In this document: in pieces, positions 10,360 through 22,417 of the stretch | Numbering within the stretch: the stretch's first letter is position 1 | Layout of the letters: each line of letters opens with the position of its first letter | NCBI GenBank assembly: GCA_019671005.1 | Contig: CM033744.1 | Location: 400,208 to 464,207 of the forward strand | DNA length: 64,000 bases | Origin: Hibiscus mutabilis | Taxonomy: Eukaryota > Streptophyta > Magnoliopsida > Malvales > Malvaceae | Reading direction: 5' to 3' | Notes under the pieces: model-generated | Databases searched by the model: none | The model's input: only the letters and a program-made list of their open reading frames with translations | Told to the model about the DNA's origin: nothing | Made by a program: the position numbers and the translations under genes

Positions 10360-12806
10360 ATGTTCAAATTTAGGAAAGGACAGCGGAAGCGTTCCAAATC
10401 GGATTTAACAGATGTTCCCGCAAACGGATCCGGAACACCCGGGGCGGGTCAAACACCAAGTACTGGCGACACTTTATCAAGCCTCCCTCGGATGACCACC
10501 GTGGAACCGTTGCCGTTATTCAAAGACGTCTCCAAATCGGAGAGACAGACTTTATTCCTGAGAAAACTCCAGATTTGTTGCTTCCAATTCGATTTCACCG
10601 ACAACCTGAAATCGGCACGACAAAAAGAGATCAAGCGACAGACATTGTTAGAACTCGTCGATTTCATCCAATCCGGTATGAGCAAGGTCTCGGAGACATG
10701 TCTGGGGGAGATGATCAAGATGGTCGGAATCAACATTTTCCGATCCCTCCCGCCGGCAGCCCACGAGAGCTCTGCTGCGCCGGAAGGCGCAAATCCCGAA
10801 GAAGTGGAAGACTATTCGGAACCCGCGTGGCAGCATTTACAGATCGTTTACGAGCTTCTGTTGAGGTACGTGGTTTCCTCCGACACAGAAACAAAGGCCG
10901 CCAAACGATATATTGATCATACCTTTGTCTTAAAGCTTCTTGATTTGTTTGATTCTGAAGATTCCAGGGAAAGAGAGTATTTAAAAATGGTTGTGCATAG
11001 AATTTATGGTAAATTCGTGGTGCATCGCCCATGCATTAGGAAAGCCATAAACAACATATTCTATAGGTTCATATACGAAACCGAGAGGTACAGCGGCGTG
11101 GGCGAGCTTTTAGAGATTCTCGGAAGCATTATCAATGGCTTCACGGTGCCTATAAAAGAAGAACATAAGCTGTTCCTTGTTAGAACACTCATTCCTTTGC
11201 ATAAGCTGAAACAGCTCTCGCTGTATCATCAGCACTTGTCTTATTGTGTGGTTCAGTTTGTGGATAAGGATTATAAGCTGGCTGATGTTGTTGTTCGAGG
11301 GTTGTTGAAGTATTGGCCATTGGTTAATTGTCAAAAGGAAGTTCTGTTCCTCGGGGAACTCGAGGAAGTTCTCGAAGCCATGCAGTCTGTCGAGTTCCAG
11401 CGTTGCATGGTTCCTATGTTCCGACAGATTGCTCGTTGTGTTAATAACCCTAATTTTCAGGTAACTCTTCAGCCTTTTTCTCTCTTGTATATGCCAATCT
11501 ATACAAATTTTAATATTGATCTTATATCGTTTAATCTTAGTTGCAATAAATCTCGTCTGAACGGTCTCCTTAATCTTAAATAAATGACCAGCTTCATCGT
11601 TGTTCATTTAAAAATTCTACTATTTTTTTCCTTCCAAATTCAGTAAATGACTTTAATAAAGTAGAAAGAAAAGACTTACCTGTAAGTTGATATAGCCCAC
11701 AAAATCTCTTGTCTCCGTGATCCAACATGTCTCATCAATTGACACTAGGGTGTAAACAAGCCGATTTGAGTTTCGTTAAACTCGATTCAAACTTAAAATG
11801 CTCGAGATTAAGTTCGACTCGACTTGAAAGTTCACGAGCTTAATTTTATCATGCTCGAACTTAAGCTCGATTGAAGCACGACTCGACTCGAAAGCTCGTG
11901 AGCTTAAAGTTATCAAGCTCGAATCGAACTCGAAAACAAAAAATTAGAACTCGAAAAGCTCAAACTAAACACTAATTTGCTAACCCGTATTCTCCCAAAA
12001 ACCTATCAGCCATTGTTAACCTAACCTAGCCCTAAATCTCAAACCAGGCTCTAAACCTTGAATTAACCATAAACCCCAAAGTTAAGCACTAATTAACCAA
12101 TGCAATATAATGTATTATATTTTCGAGTAGCTCGAGAGCTTTTCGAGCCGGGTATCGAGTAACTCTTTCTACTCGTTAAAAACTCGAGTCGAGTTTGAGC
12201 TCGAGTTGATTTTTGACCGAGTCGAACTCAAGTAACTTACGATCTATCTCGTCTCATTTACGCCTTAACTGATACAACTGCAGGACACATCCCTACACTT
12301 CTTTAAAATATGTGCAATTGAAAAAAAAAGATGATCTCTTGTTTCTAATCCACTCGAACAGAGATAGCATCTTCCTTCAGTCATAATTTCGCATTTCAGT
12401 CGATTATTGGTTGGCAGTTTATCTGGAATTACAACCAAGTAATCACTGAACAACTTGCTTCATAGTTCTTCCCAGGACCATTTCTGTGTTGCAGGTGGCC
12501 GAAAGGGCACTTTTCTTCTGGAACAGCGAGCACATCGTGGGCTTAATCTCGCAGCACCGGCAGGCGGTGTTACCGATTATGTTCGAGGCATTGGAGAAGA
12601 ATATCCAAAGCCATTGGAACACAGAAGTTCACGGGCTGACCGTCAATGTGCGGAAGATGTTCGTGGAGATGGACCCTGCGTTAGTCGACGAGTGCGAGAG
12701 GCAGCTTCAAGAGAAAGAGGCAATGGCGGGAGAGGTGGAAGAGCAACGAGAAATGGCATGGAAGAAGCTGGAAGAAGCGGCGGCTGAGAAAGGGGACGCT
12801 GAATGA
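10360..12806 (+). CDS. PP2A B' (B56) regulatory subunit
   Basis: Two exons, 10360-11460 and 12495-12806 (donor CAG|GTAACT, acceptor TGCAG|GTG), encode 470 aa. B56 subunits pick substrates and locations for the PP2A A/C core. The N terminus is short, basic and Ser/Pro-rich (FKFRKGQRKRSKSD), as in plant B' proteins. The conserved B56 HEAT-like domain starts at about residue 47 (PLPLFKDVSKSER) and includes the hallmark YLKMVVHRIYGKF, NNIFYRFIYETER and LHKLKQLSLYHQHLSYCVVQFVDKD-type segments, then VAERALFFWN at the start of exon 2. The C terminus is a charged helix (about residues 440-470). Length matches the shorter plant B' isoforms. No frame break is seen. The 1.03-kb intron holds a transposon. 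Confidence 0.95.
11746..12267. mobile_element. Probable hAT-type MITE in the B' intron
   Basis: A 522-bp block rich in CTCGA motifs, typical of a dispersed plant repeat family. Its ends are TAGGGTGTAAA and TTTACGCCTTA. The flanking 8-mers are ATTGACAC (11,738-11,745) and ACTGATAC (12,268-12,275), differing by two C/T changes, so the duplication is degenerate. Both ends lie well inside the intron. It resembles the better preserved elements at 58,490 and 61,557. Confidence 0.55.
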
Positions 12807-13627
12807 CCGCGGTCGAGCTGGTTTCTCAGCCGTAACAAATGCTCGGCTTTCGGTTGAGGGATCTTCTGCTATTCCCTTTTTCAATTTTGATGGTAGGCTT
12901 CCTTTTCTTTTCTCTTCAGATTTCGATATTTTTTTTTTGTCTGAATTCGATCATCGGAGATGACCCCAGACAGAGCGGCGGCGACTGTAATTAAGAATGT
13001 CTGGAACTTGTTAGTAAGATGCTGTAGACTAAATGGTTTGCGAGGAACTTGTATTTTTTGTTGTTCTTGACCAAGAAAGAGGATCGGAATTTGTTTAATC
13101 TGTATTGATTGAACTTGGAATTTCCGTTCTCTACGATAAAACTAGGATCAAATTCTTGAAATTCAGGAAAGCTGGATATGAACATGAATCGGTTTGGTTA
13201 GTTTATTGCAAATGTTGATATAGATCCGAACATGAGATTCAATAAAGAGTATAAATACATCAAAAAGAATTGAGATTTTTTAATCAATTTATTGACAAGG
13301 ATGCTTTTTAGCTTCCTATGTGGTTTCGATATGAAAATTTTAAATTAAATATTCTAAACACAGTATTTGTCATCATCTTAAGATCGTTTATTTCCCAGAG
13401 TAGGTATACCAAATTATAATAATAATTCTATTTCCTTAAAAAATATAATAATTCTATATAATTAAAACATATTCTTTTACATATTTAAAATTAATATAAT
13501 ATACATATACCTAAAAAAAAAACTGACAGAATTTTATGTCACCAGTTAATCGAACAATATTTCAGTTGAAAATTATTATTCTTATTGGTATTGTTTTGGC
13601 CCTTTTTCATTTGGGTTTAATTTTGAA
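12807..13627. other. B' 3' UTR and intergenic sequence
   Basis: The sequence to about 13,260 has UTR-like composition, with AATAAAG near 13,240 as a possible poly(A) signal. From there on it is AT-rich, with no coding signal. Confidence 0.45.
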
Positions 13628-13874
13628 ACACAGGCTGTGTAAAATTTATTTTATATAAGCTTGCATATTTATACTATAAATCTAAATCTTAAATTACTAA
13701 ACCTAAATCCTAAAAAATTAAACCACAAACTCTAAACCCTAAACTCTAAATTATAAATATTAACCTTAAATTCTAAACACTACAACCCAAACCACTAAAC
13801 TCTAAACTCTAAATTAAACCCCTAACTCCTAAAATTAAAAGGCTCGTGTAAACTTTAGTTTACACAGCTTGTGT
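13628..13874. repeat. Telomere-like (CCCTAAA-type) repeat with inverted ends
   Basis: A run of degenerate CTAAACCCTAAA-type units (about 13,675-13,830) sits between inverted ends, ACACAGGCTGTGTAAA on the left and TTTACACAGCTTGTGT on the right. It is one of three telomere-like blocks in the window. The inverted ends suggest a mobile element and not a true interstitial telomere. Confidence 0.55.
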
Positions 13875-13919
13875 ATTGAAGTTCTTCTTTTTTATTTTTA
13901 TATAAATTTTATATAAGTC

Positions 13920-14500
13920 ATTAGTTGAGAATTTTTTTTGATAATAGCCACTGAATTTTATTAAATCCATAGAAAATATCATAATTACAAGACATCCACA
14001 AAGGAAAATAATGGGACTAAACCTACCCAAATTTCTTACAACCCAATAGCAAAGAAAAGTGAACAACTTCTATAGAGATAAGCATACCATAAAATTTAGA
14101 AGCTTCCTGAATCTCCTTGTCTCTATCCAATCGAGACGCATAACGGGTGAAGGAGTGGTGCGCGATCCAAACTATCAGGCAGAATGTTCCGCTACCCAGG
14201 ACTGATTACATCGGTACACAACCATCAACCAAGTGGGGATCTAACTTTCCGTGACCACCAACAAAATCATAATCAGAAACTAGCACCGATTAAAATCTTT
14301 GTACGAGCAACAATCAACCGCTAGGGTATGCTGGACCATGCCACAAAGGCAGATAAAACAAGCCACAAAAACAAAAAAAGAATCACAATGACAAAAAAAT
14401 GCATGTCACAAAGGCATAAATTCTTATTAAAAAATAACAATAAAAAATAATAAACAGCGACGATCGACAACCAACATCAAGATAAATGCTGATAGCCGGT
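13920..14500 (-). mobile_element. 3' end of a LINE-type retrotransposon (copy 2, inverted)
   Basis: Reverse complement of copy 1 at 9,230-9,800, read from about 14,500 down to 13,920 and ending in TTAATAAAATTC plus an A-rich tail. No coding capacity remains. The two copies bracket the B' gene in opposite orientations. Confidence 0.6.
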
Positions 14501-14693
14501 TAACTCAAAAAAAAATGGAAAGCGCAGGCGGCGGAGGCTATTGAATTAGTTGAGAATTGAATACAAAATTAATAGATTTAAAATATAAATTATTTACCAC
14601 GGACTAAAATTTAACTATTAAGCAAATTTATATATATATATAAACTATTAAGCAAATTTTGATAAAATATATATAATATTAATATTTAAAATA

Positions 14694-15509
14694 AACTTAA
14701 GCGGCAAATAAATGCCCAAACTATATTATTTTTTAGATAAGTGCCCAGAGTATTTTTCTGGCCAAACATGTGTCTAACGTTTTTAACGTTACTCAAACAG
14801 GTGCCCGCCGTTACTGTCTGTTAATTTTTATCATTATTTGACATGTGTCAGCTTCTTAAATTTTTAAAATTATATTTAAAACTAAATAATAAATAAAACA
14901 AAATAACCCCAAATTTCACAAAATAGCCCCAAAATTTGAAATCCCTAACACCCAAAATCTAAATCCTGATTTGACTTGATTTCGCCGCCAATTGTCATAT
15001 TGTCGCCCATCATATCTGTTGTCGGACTATCACGATCATTTACCCCATCACCTCGTCGTCGAAAATCGACCGACGCCGTGTAAAATGTCAAAATCATCGA
15101 ATAGTTCATTCTAATAATTCGCGACGAACGACGGCATAACGAACGATGAACGGTGTGTGAATTGTCGGTGAGGGAAGGGTGCTTTATTCGTCGCCAGAAA
15201 CGCGACCAACGTCGATAGGAGTAGCCAAATTTTGGGGTTTAGGGATTTGAGAACTATTTTGGGATTATTTAAAAATTATAAGATATTTTAAAAACTTTAA
15301 TTTATTTTAAAAAAATAAAATTTAAAAAATATTTAATACTTTCACGTGTCATGTTTTTATTAGCTAATAATTTTTTTTTAACGGACAGTAATGACGGGCA
15401 CCTATTTAAATAATGTTAAAAACGTTAAACACATATTTAGCCTAAAAAATATTTTAAATATCTATTTAAAATATATATATAATTTTAACATTTATTTACC
15501 ATTTAAGCC
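14694..15509. mobile_element. Foldback element, probably Mutator-like
   Basis: Left and right arms of about 200-250 bp are imperfect reverse complements. For example, the CAGGTGCCCGCCGTTACTG region at about 14,795 pairs with the CAGTAATGACGGGCACC region at about 15,390, and GTTTTTAACGTT pairs with AATGTTAAAAACGTT. The terminal repeats are CTTAAGCGGCAAATAAATG and CATTTATTTACCATTTAAG. The 9-mer TTTAAAATA occurs at 14,685-14,693 and 15,510-15,518, consistent with a 9-bp duplication, although it is AT-rich and could be chance. The 250-bp centre is CG-rich and non-coding. Confidence 0.65.
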
Positions 15510-15777
15510 TTTAAAATATTAATAAATGTGAAACTATACACGAAAATATATCGGCCGACTAGATATCATATTCATGATATCCACGAAATAAATCTAAAAG
15601 CAGCTTCGATAAGCCACAGTTTTGAGAAGAAAAAAAAAGCTATCCACAATTTCCACAGCTTCTCTAATTTACTGATTTCCATTCGTTTCTTATCATTATC
15701 ATAATCCCAATCAAGATTTCGACCAAAACCCAGAGTTTATTTCTTTTCAATTCTTAACAAAAACAACTAAAAAAAAC

Positions 15778-18700
15778 ATGTCGAAGAAAGGAGGAACTTC
15801 GTTGCAGAAGGATGTTCCATGGCGAGCCTCAGCTGGAAAATCAATTCCCAGAATCCACCACTCCTCTGTTCTTCGTGTACGTCAAACACCCAATTCCAAT
15901 TATGCCATCGCCGTCATGAAGGTCATCTCTTTTATAGTCAGTTGTATTTTCTTTTTCATTTCTTGAAGAAAAAAATTAGATTTTTGTTTTGATTTTTGCA
16001 GCATTCGGATCCTATAGGAAGTGGGTTAGCGACATAGGCCATTGTGGAAGCTGCTGGACCCGAATGCATTGTCCCAGGCCAGATTACACCCATTAGATTA
16101 CTTGGTCTTAAGGTATTTTTCATTCCTTTGGCAAAACTATGGTTTATTGTCCCTTTTTTGGGGATAATTCAATGCAAAAATGTGGTTGCTGATCAATTTA
16201 TTATCATAATCTATAACAAGTAGTATTAGTTACTAAAATACAATTAAAGTGAATTCTTGTCTCTTCGAGTTTTGATATGAAACGGTTGGATGATTTTTTA
16301 CCTTATGTACTCCAGAAGTAATCTTCTTTTACCACAAAATGAATAATCTTTAGTAGGCCGGTCGACCGGTTGAAGACTAGTATTCACTGTTGCATTCAAT
16401 TTCAGCAACGCAAACTTGTGTCATGTTTGTATGTTGTGTTTGCAACTTATGTTTCATGGTCCTTTTCCTCTTTCTAGTTAACTTTGGATCATATGGTGAC
16501 TAGGTCTCTCTGGATTTATCTATCTTTAATGTAACCATTTGATTTACATTTCATTGAAACTTTTTTAAATTTTATACTTTAGTAGGGTATAACAAATTAT
16601 AATTCCAATGTTTGGTCTAAATTCTAATCATTAGTTTCATTTGAAGTAGTTTTCTGGAGTGATACGCATTTTTGCAGAAATACAACATAAACTTGAAAGA
16701 TAATAAGATAATCGTTGTTGTTTCATATTCAATGTGACACTTAGATAACTGTTACTTCCTTTGTCTTCCCAAAGCATTGTGCCTGTTATAGGAATATCTC
16801 CATTTGCATGCCTGGGGTGTAAACCTTGCCTGCTACACATTTTTGTTAATTTATTCCTCATTCCGATATTGACAGGTATGGCCAATTGAGGTTGACACGA
16901 AATTTTTGGAACCGGTCGGTAAAGAACTAAAGTTGCTCGGAAAGGTGAAAAATTCTTTGTGCTCTCCTGTTTCTAGCACACATGGAATTATCCACTTATC
17001 ATGTCGATTGCATCCATAATAAGGAACTTTTGATGTTAATGACCATTTGTTTCAGAGTAAAGTTGCATTTGCAATTTGAAATTAATACATAAATAATTTA
17101 GAAAAGCTTTAAAGTGTTGAGATGGAGATGCTTGTGATGAAGTAGAAACCTATTTGTTTTGTAGCCAATAGGCCCAAGACATTCATTTAGCTTTTGTTTT
17201 TAACATTGAGGCTCATCAGTTGGAAATGGTATTGCTCCAATTTGTCGTGCTGTGGCATTTTAAGGCTGTCCAGACCAGTGTTTAAAAAGGCGACTCTGAG
17301 GTGCGCCTAGGCGCTGAGGCGAGGCGAGTACAAATCGCCTATTTATGTCTAGGCGAGGCGATTTTAATGAAGCGCATAGAGGCGTTCATGAGGCGCAAAA
17401 GGCGCCGAGGCAGTGAAAGGCGACGCCTTGTTTAAAATCAGAAAAAAAGAACTTAAAAACAGAGTATGTTGAAAAAGAAAAAGAAGAAGAAGAAGAAAAG
17501 TAGGAAACTGATGAGTAAATGCAATGGAGGGAGATGAGGAGAAAGAGAAGCAAGAAAAATTTGGAAAAATGAAAAACCAGAGAAAATCCAGATCTCTGTC
17601 GAAGAAGAGAAGAAAGGGTGAATGCTTCACGCAATAGAGGAGAATTGTGGGCCCATTTCTGGCACAACTTTTAACACGTAACTTTTTATTTATTATCAAA
17701 AAATAAATAATAATAATTTATTAAAAAATAAAAAGAAATGAGAATGGAGTAATCAGAGTAGAAAAATTTAGAAAGTTATAGACTAATAGTGGTCGACCCT
17801 CAGTATTGGGCCATAGTAAGTTAACTCTTTTTATGGCCCAAAAGGTATAGTTTAAACTAGTAGTATATTATTTCTTTTCTCCCACTGCATTAACATTAGT
17901 TATTTCTATAAATTTTAACCCATATTCTTTGGTTTGGTTAAAAAGATAAATAAAAAATAAAATATTTTAAGTAAATTATTTTTTAACTATAATATTTATT
18001 ATTTGAATAAATTTAATAATTATTTTGTAATTTTTATAAGTTCAATCATAATTAACATTGAAAAAATGCAAGAATGGTATTTAGGTGATAAATTTATCTG
18101 TACTTGGTCAATGTATCTTTAATTATAAAAAATTATGCCTCACTTCAGTAAGGCGCCTTGCGCCTCGGCTCTAGGACCCTTATCGACTTAGTGCGTCTTG
18201 CGCCATTTTATACATTGGTCCAGACATGTTACTCGGAATCAGATGTGAATGTCGGATACGAGTATGTATCCACCACGTGTATGGTTAGATTGTTCCAAGT
18301 TTCTCCATATATGTAGAGGTTCTTTGGGAGGTCATATCTTTGAATCTATGTGTTGGACACGAGCGTCGGACATAAGCACATAAAGAAAAATGAAGAGTCC
18401 GAGTAATATGTTAGCGGTTAAAAGGCTCATGGTCTTTTAGAGGATTCTAGGATCCAAACTCCATTGTCTTTTAAAAAGGCTCATCAGTAGAAGATTGGAT
18501 TGGCAAACTGAGAGTTATCATCGTGTCATTCTTTCTGTTTCATTCCTGTCTGATCCCAAAGTTCTCTTATAGTGGAAATAAGCAAAAAGAGATACTTTTG
18601 AATATGATCTGGTTTCAGCTTTTCCAAGGCGTTGTATAGTGAAGTGCATTATATGACTCAGGCTTTTGTTACTGTTACCCGAAAAAACAAAAAGGCTGTA

Positions 18701-18817
18701 GATGTAAAGCATGTGCATCTGATAACATTTCATGATTCATTTGGTTACTCGCTACTGTTATTGCAGTTCATGGATGATGCCGTCAACCTCATGAATAAGT
18801 CATTTATAGATCGCTAG
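15778..18817 (+). pseudogene. Small conserved plant gene with an in-frame stop codon
   Basis: Four exons, 15778-15921, 16002-16112, 16876-16944 and 18767-18817, would give 124 codons. The frame is conserved across all GT-AG borders, and the protein runs from MSKKGGTSLQKDVPWRAS to LMNKSFIDR. I recall similar small plant proteins of unclear role, sometimes labelled cyclin-B1-2-like. That name is from memory and I would not rely on it. Codon 60 (16,035-16,037) is TAG where the related proteins, as I remember them, have Glu. Every other exon is clean. The stop itself creates an ATAG|G acceptor whose use would skip 12 codons in frame. Intron 3 (1.8 kb) contains a hAT element. Confidence 0.6.
17276..18217. 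mobile_element. Non-autonomous hAT element in intron 3 of the small gene
   Basis: A 942-bp insert flanked by perfect 8-bp duplications GTCCAGAC (17,268-17,275 and 18,218-18,225). The terminal inverted repeats are CAGTGTTTAAAAAGGCG and CGCCATTTTATACATTG. Subterminal GGCG/CGCC motifs (AGGCGAGGCG, GGCGCCTTGCGCC) are clustered at both ends, as hAT elements often show. The interior is AT-rich with no transposase. Confidence 0.88.
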
Positions 18818-21800
18818 AGGCTTATGATTTCTAAGCTATTGAAAGAACATGGTGCAGCTAAAAGGGCTTATGGGCGGATTCTGGATTGTTGTTGCAATAA
18901 AGAAGTTGCAGCACATGGACCCTAGAGTGACTGCAAATACAGTGTTTTACATGTTTATCTTTTTAGTCATCTTCTGTCTGTAGACACGAAATAGTCTGTG
19001 ACGATGGATACATGTGATGATAACATTGAGGTTTTTCTATATTTTGGGTCTAATATGATTCTATAGAATTTTCATCTTAGAATTCAGATGCTGCAAAAGT
19101 TATGTATGAGTTTCCTTCACTAATTTGAATAACGATGGTCTTATTGGAGCTGTCACTTTTCATATATGAGGCTGCTAATCTTCCTTTCTATGGTGTTTTA
19201 TTAGGGGATTATTGATCTCTTAAATAAGCTTTATTGCATGAGATTAGATTCAAACAGCAGTCATGCAGGTTGGCCACTGTTGTAAAGGGGTCCGGTGAGA
19301 GGTTGAGAGCCGTAGGTTCAAGGCCCTACGGTGGCTAAGATGCCAACGCCCATCTTCAATGAATGTTGTGCATGTTTACAAGTATTTCTTGTTCAAGTAA
19401 TACATACAAGTAGTCATCAATCATCGACCCCACGGCAATAACACCCGATAAGGTCGGATGATAGGATCAACAAAACAGCTGGAATTCCGTTTAATCTTAT
19501 GCAAGGAATGGTTTGGTCCCGCACATTCTCAGCCGAAAGCGGCGGTGCAGCCGTTGCTGCATATGCTCCTCCTTATTCCCTAGTTACCATTCCTTCCCTC
19601 ATGATTCAAATTTATAAAGATTTTTGTACTACGAAAGTTCCTAAATTCACTTTGGACCAAACCATGATGGGACTCAAATGAGCCCAAGGTGGATTGATGG
19701 TTAGAGTCTACGAGTCAAAATGTTTTGCCCACATCAAACCATTAGCCTTTTGAGCTATAAAACCCGTTTTATAGTAGCGAGTTAGCCCCCACAGAGTTAT
19801 GAAATAGGCTAACCACATGATGACTTGACCGTTTTTCAGGTACAAAGGGTCATAACTCGAGTAATAATTTTTTTAGTATTTTAATTTAATTATAAAATAA
19901 TATGTTAGTCAGGTTTTATATTTAGATAAACTCATGCACACTTGTAAATTACGTTATTTGAATCATGGTGACCTAGGAGAAATACGAGTATAGGGTAGTA
20001 TCTGTTCATATAAATTCTTAACCATTTGACAATGCACACACCTTGCAGACAAAGCGAATTGAACCCGGATCTCCTAGGATGAACAACATCATCTTTTCCC
20101 CTTAAATCACTCATTAGGTTCAACTTAAACATTTTCAATTAAACCCGAATAAATCAGTTTATCAAATATCCCGAACCATGAATTAAAAAAAAAACTTGAA
20201 TTAGATAAAAACAACTCGAATTTTAAAAACTTTATCTAAAACTCAAACTGATTTGATCCTTGAATTAGTCTACCCCTAGACTAATAGTTTATAATAATGA
20301 TCTTAGAAAGTGATTCCAATCGGCCTCATTAATTTATACACAAAGTGTCTAATAAGTTTAATGCAAAGATGTGGCTCACGAAGTACATAATTTATTATCT
20401 TTATGATAAATTTTGCACTTTAAATTATATGTTCAAAGCCCAATATTAAACTAAAATACATTATCACTAAAGCAAAATCGAGTTAAATTATTCACAACGA
20501 ATTGATTGAATAAAATATATTATCTTTAAGCTTATAAAAAGGGGGTGGGCATTTGTACTTTGGATGATGTCTTCCTTGAAAACTCATCTTCTAGTTTGAC
20601 TTTTTTCTCCGAATAATTTTGAAGGCAAATATTTTAAACACATAATATATTTTTATTTTAGTATTTGAGGTGATATTATTCTATATGTATTATATACATT
20701 ATATAAATACAAATAACTTGAAATTTTGAATATTTTAACTATTTTTTATATATTCGTATTATATAATTGGAACTCGTCCTAAATTCAGTAGGAAATGACC
20801 AAGGATGGGGCAGGAAAACTGGGTCCTATGACGTGGACATGCTGGTCCTTACCAGAAACTTCACGTGCGATGTAGCCCATATTAGTCATTATCACAAGGA
20901 CAAAAATCTTTATGTCGTTCTCTCGATATCATCCGGTATATGAATAAATAAATAATTAAATATATATATAAATTAATGTAATTATAAAATAATATTTATT
21001 TAATTTTTTAACCCTTTAATAACACATGTATACATGGTCAATAAATAACATAACATGTATATAAAAATATTTTCAAAACGTTAAATATTATATCGTCAAT
21101 AAATTCAAATCACATCATATGTAAAAAGATAATTAATTTGAAAACATACGATATTTTATAAATGCTTTTATTGACAAAAATGGACTATCAACAAATAATT
21201 AAAAATAAATAAAATAAAGTGAGGAGAAAAAAAATGATGTAAATTTGAAGCATTTACTAGGTCTATTGATTGATAAGGAAACAAATTCAATGATTGGAGT
21301 TACATTTACTGTGTTATTCATAATGTACTATAGTTTTGCCCATATATGGACAAAAACATCTGCAAAATCACGAAAATACTACACAAAAACAAAACATTAT
21401 TATTATATCGATCTTATCAAAATTTCAAACCCAAAAAAATTAAATCATAATGCATTAAAATATAAAATCTTTATCACTATATAAACTTATATTATCAGTA
21501 AATCTAATAATATATGTTAATAGACAAATTTTATATTTAAATTTAAGAATTTTAAATTGCAACATTCACTTATTTATAAAATAGAAATAGATTATATTGT
21601 AACGATACATTGGATGTTTAATTTCCTATTCAAAAAATATATATGAATTACTTTATAAAAATTAAAAAGTTAATCATTCTACTTTAATTTATCAAAATTT
21701 GATTTTAAACTGAAAAAATAGTAGTATAAGTGGATAGCAAAAATAAGTTTTATCATCAGAGTTCGAACACGTTTAAGCTTGCATTATGTTTTGATTTAGG

Positions 21801-22250
21801 AGTTTGAAAAATCAAAATAATTTAAACATTATATCAAAAAATTATGTCAAATTAAGATTTATTAATTGATTTTGTGGCTAAAAATACTCATATTACCTCA
21901 TATTGTATAGGTTCAAATCCCGAGATACAAAAATATAATAATTCTCTATTTAATAAAAAAATTAGTTCAACTTAAAATGCACATATTAAATCTTGAATTC
22001 AAGTGTTGTATAAAGACAAAACTTGGCCATTATTCGGAAATTAAATTATGACAATCCATTATTATAAATAAAGTTAAATAAATTTAGTTTTAGAGTTTTT
22101 CATGACGTGCCATCAGTTAATTTAATATGATACATAAAATTTATATATAGTCAATATATTAAACATTAATTTTCAAAGCAAATATAATTAAGTTTGAAAA
22201 ATAAAAGAAATGCAAGCAATAATTATATAAAGAAAAGAGCCTTTAACACA
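18818..22250. other. Long gene-poor interval
   Basis: No gene can be supported. At 19,265-19,345 there is a tRNA-like stretch (GTTGGCCACTGTTG, then GGTTCAAGGCC, a B-box match) that may be a SINE or degenerate tRNA-derived repeat. A GGTTCAAATCCC B-box-like motif also occurs at about 21,909. The rest is AT-rich. The last 170 bases before 22,418 are probably the 3' UTR of the aquaporin. Confidence 0.4.
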
Positions 22251-22417
22251 AATCCACATTATTTACATCCCTGGTTTCGATTTCGTCACTGAAATTTCCT
22301 TTTTCCGAGGCATGCAATTGCAAGCAAACAACATCAGTCATGCACGATGATCACGTTAGAGGAACGAACTGAAAAGTAAACACGATCAACTGTCACAAAT
22401 CAAGCAACTAAACGATT

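Noticed and set aside
13675..13830. Interstitial telomere repeat marking an ancient chromosome end
   Set aside because: The units are degenerate, the block has inverted ends, and two similar blocks occur in the window. A dispersed mobile repeat explains it better.
17364..17699. Overlapping minus-strand ORFs rich in Ser, Phe and Leu
   Set aside because: They are the reverse of a purine-rich GAAGAAGAA tract inside the hAT element, so the frame is open by composition only.
19265..19345. A functional tRNA gene
   Set aside because: A B-box-like GGTTCAAGGCC is present, but I could not fold a cloverleaf, so it is at most a SINE remnant.
19499..19681. 60-codon ORF with AAVAAYAPPYS text
   Set aside because: It is short, isolated and without a family match or splice context, so I could not support a gene.
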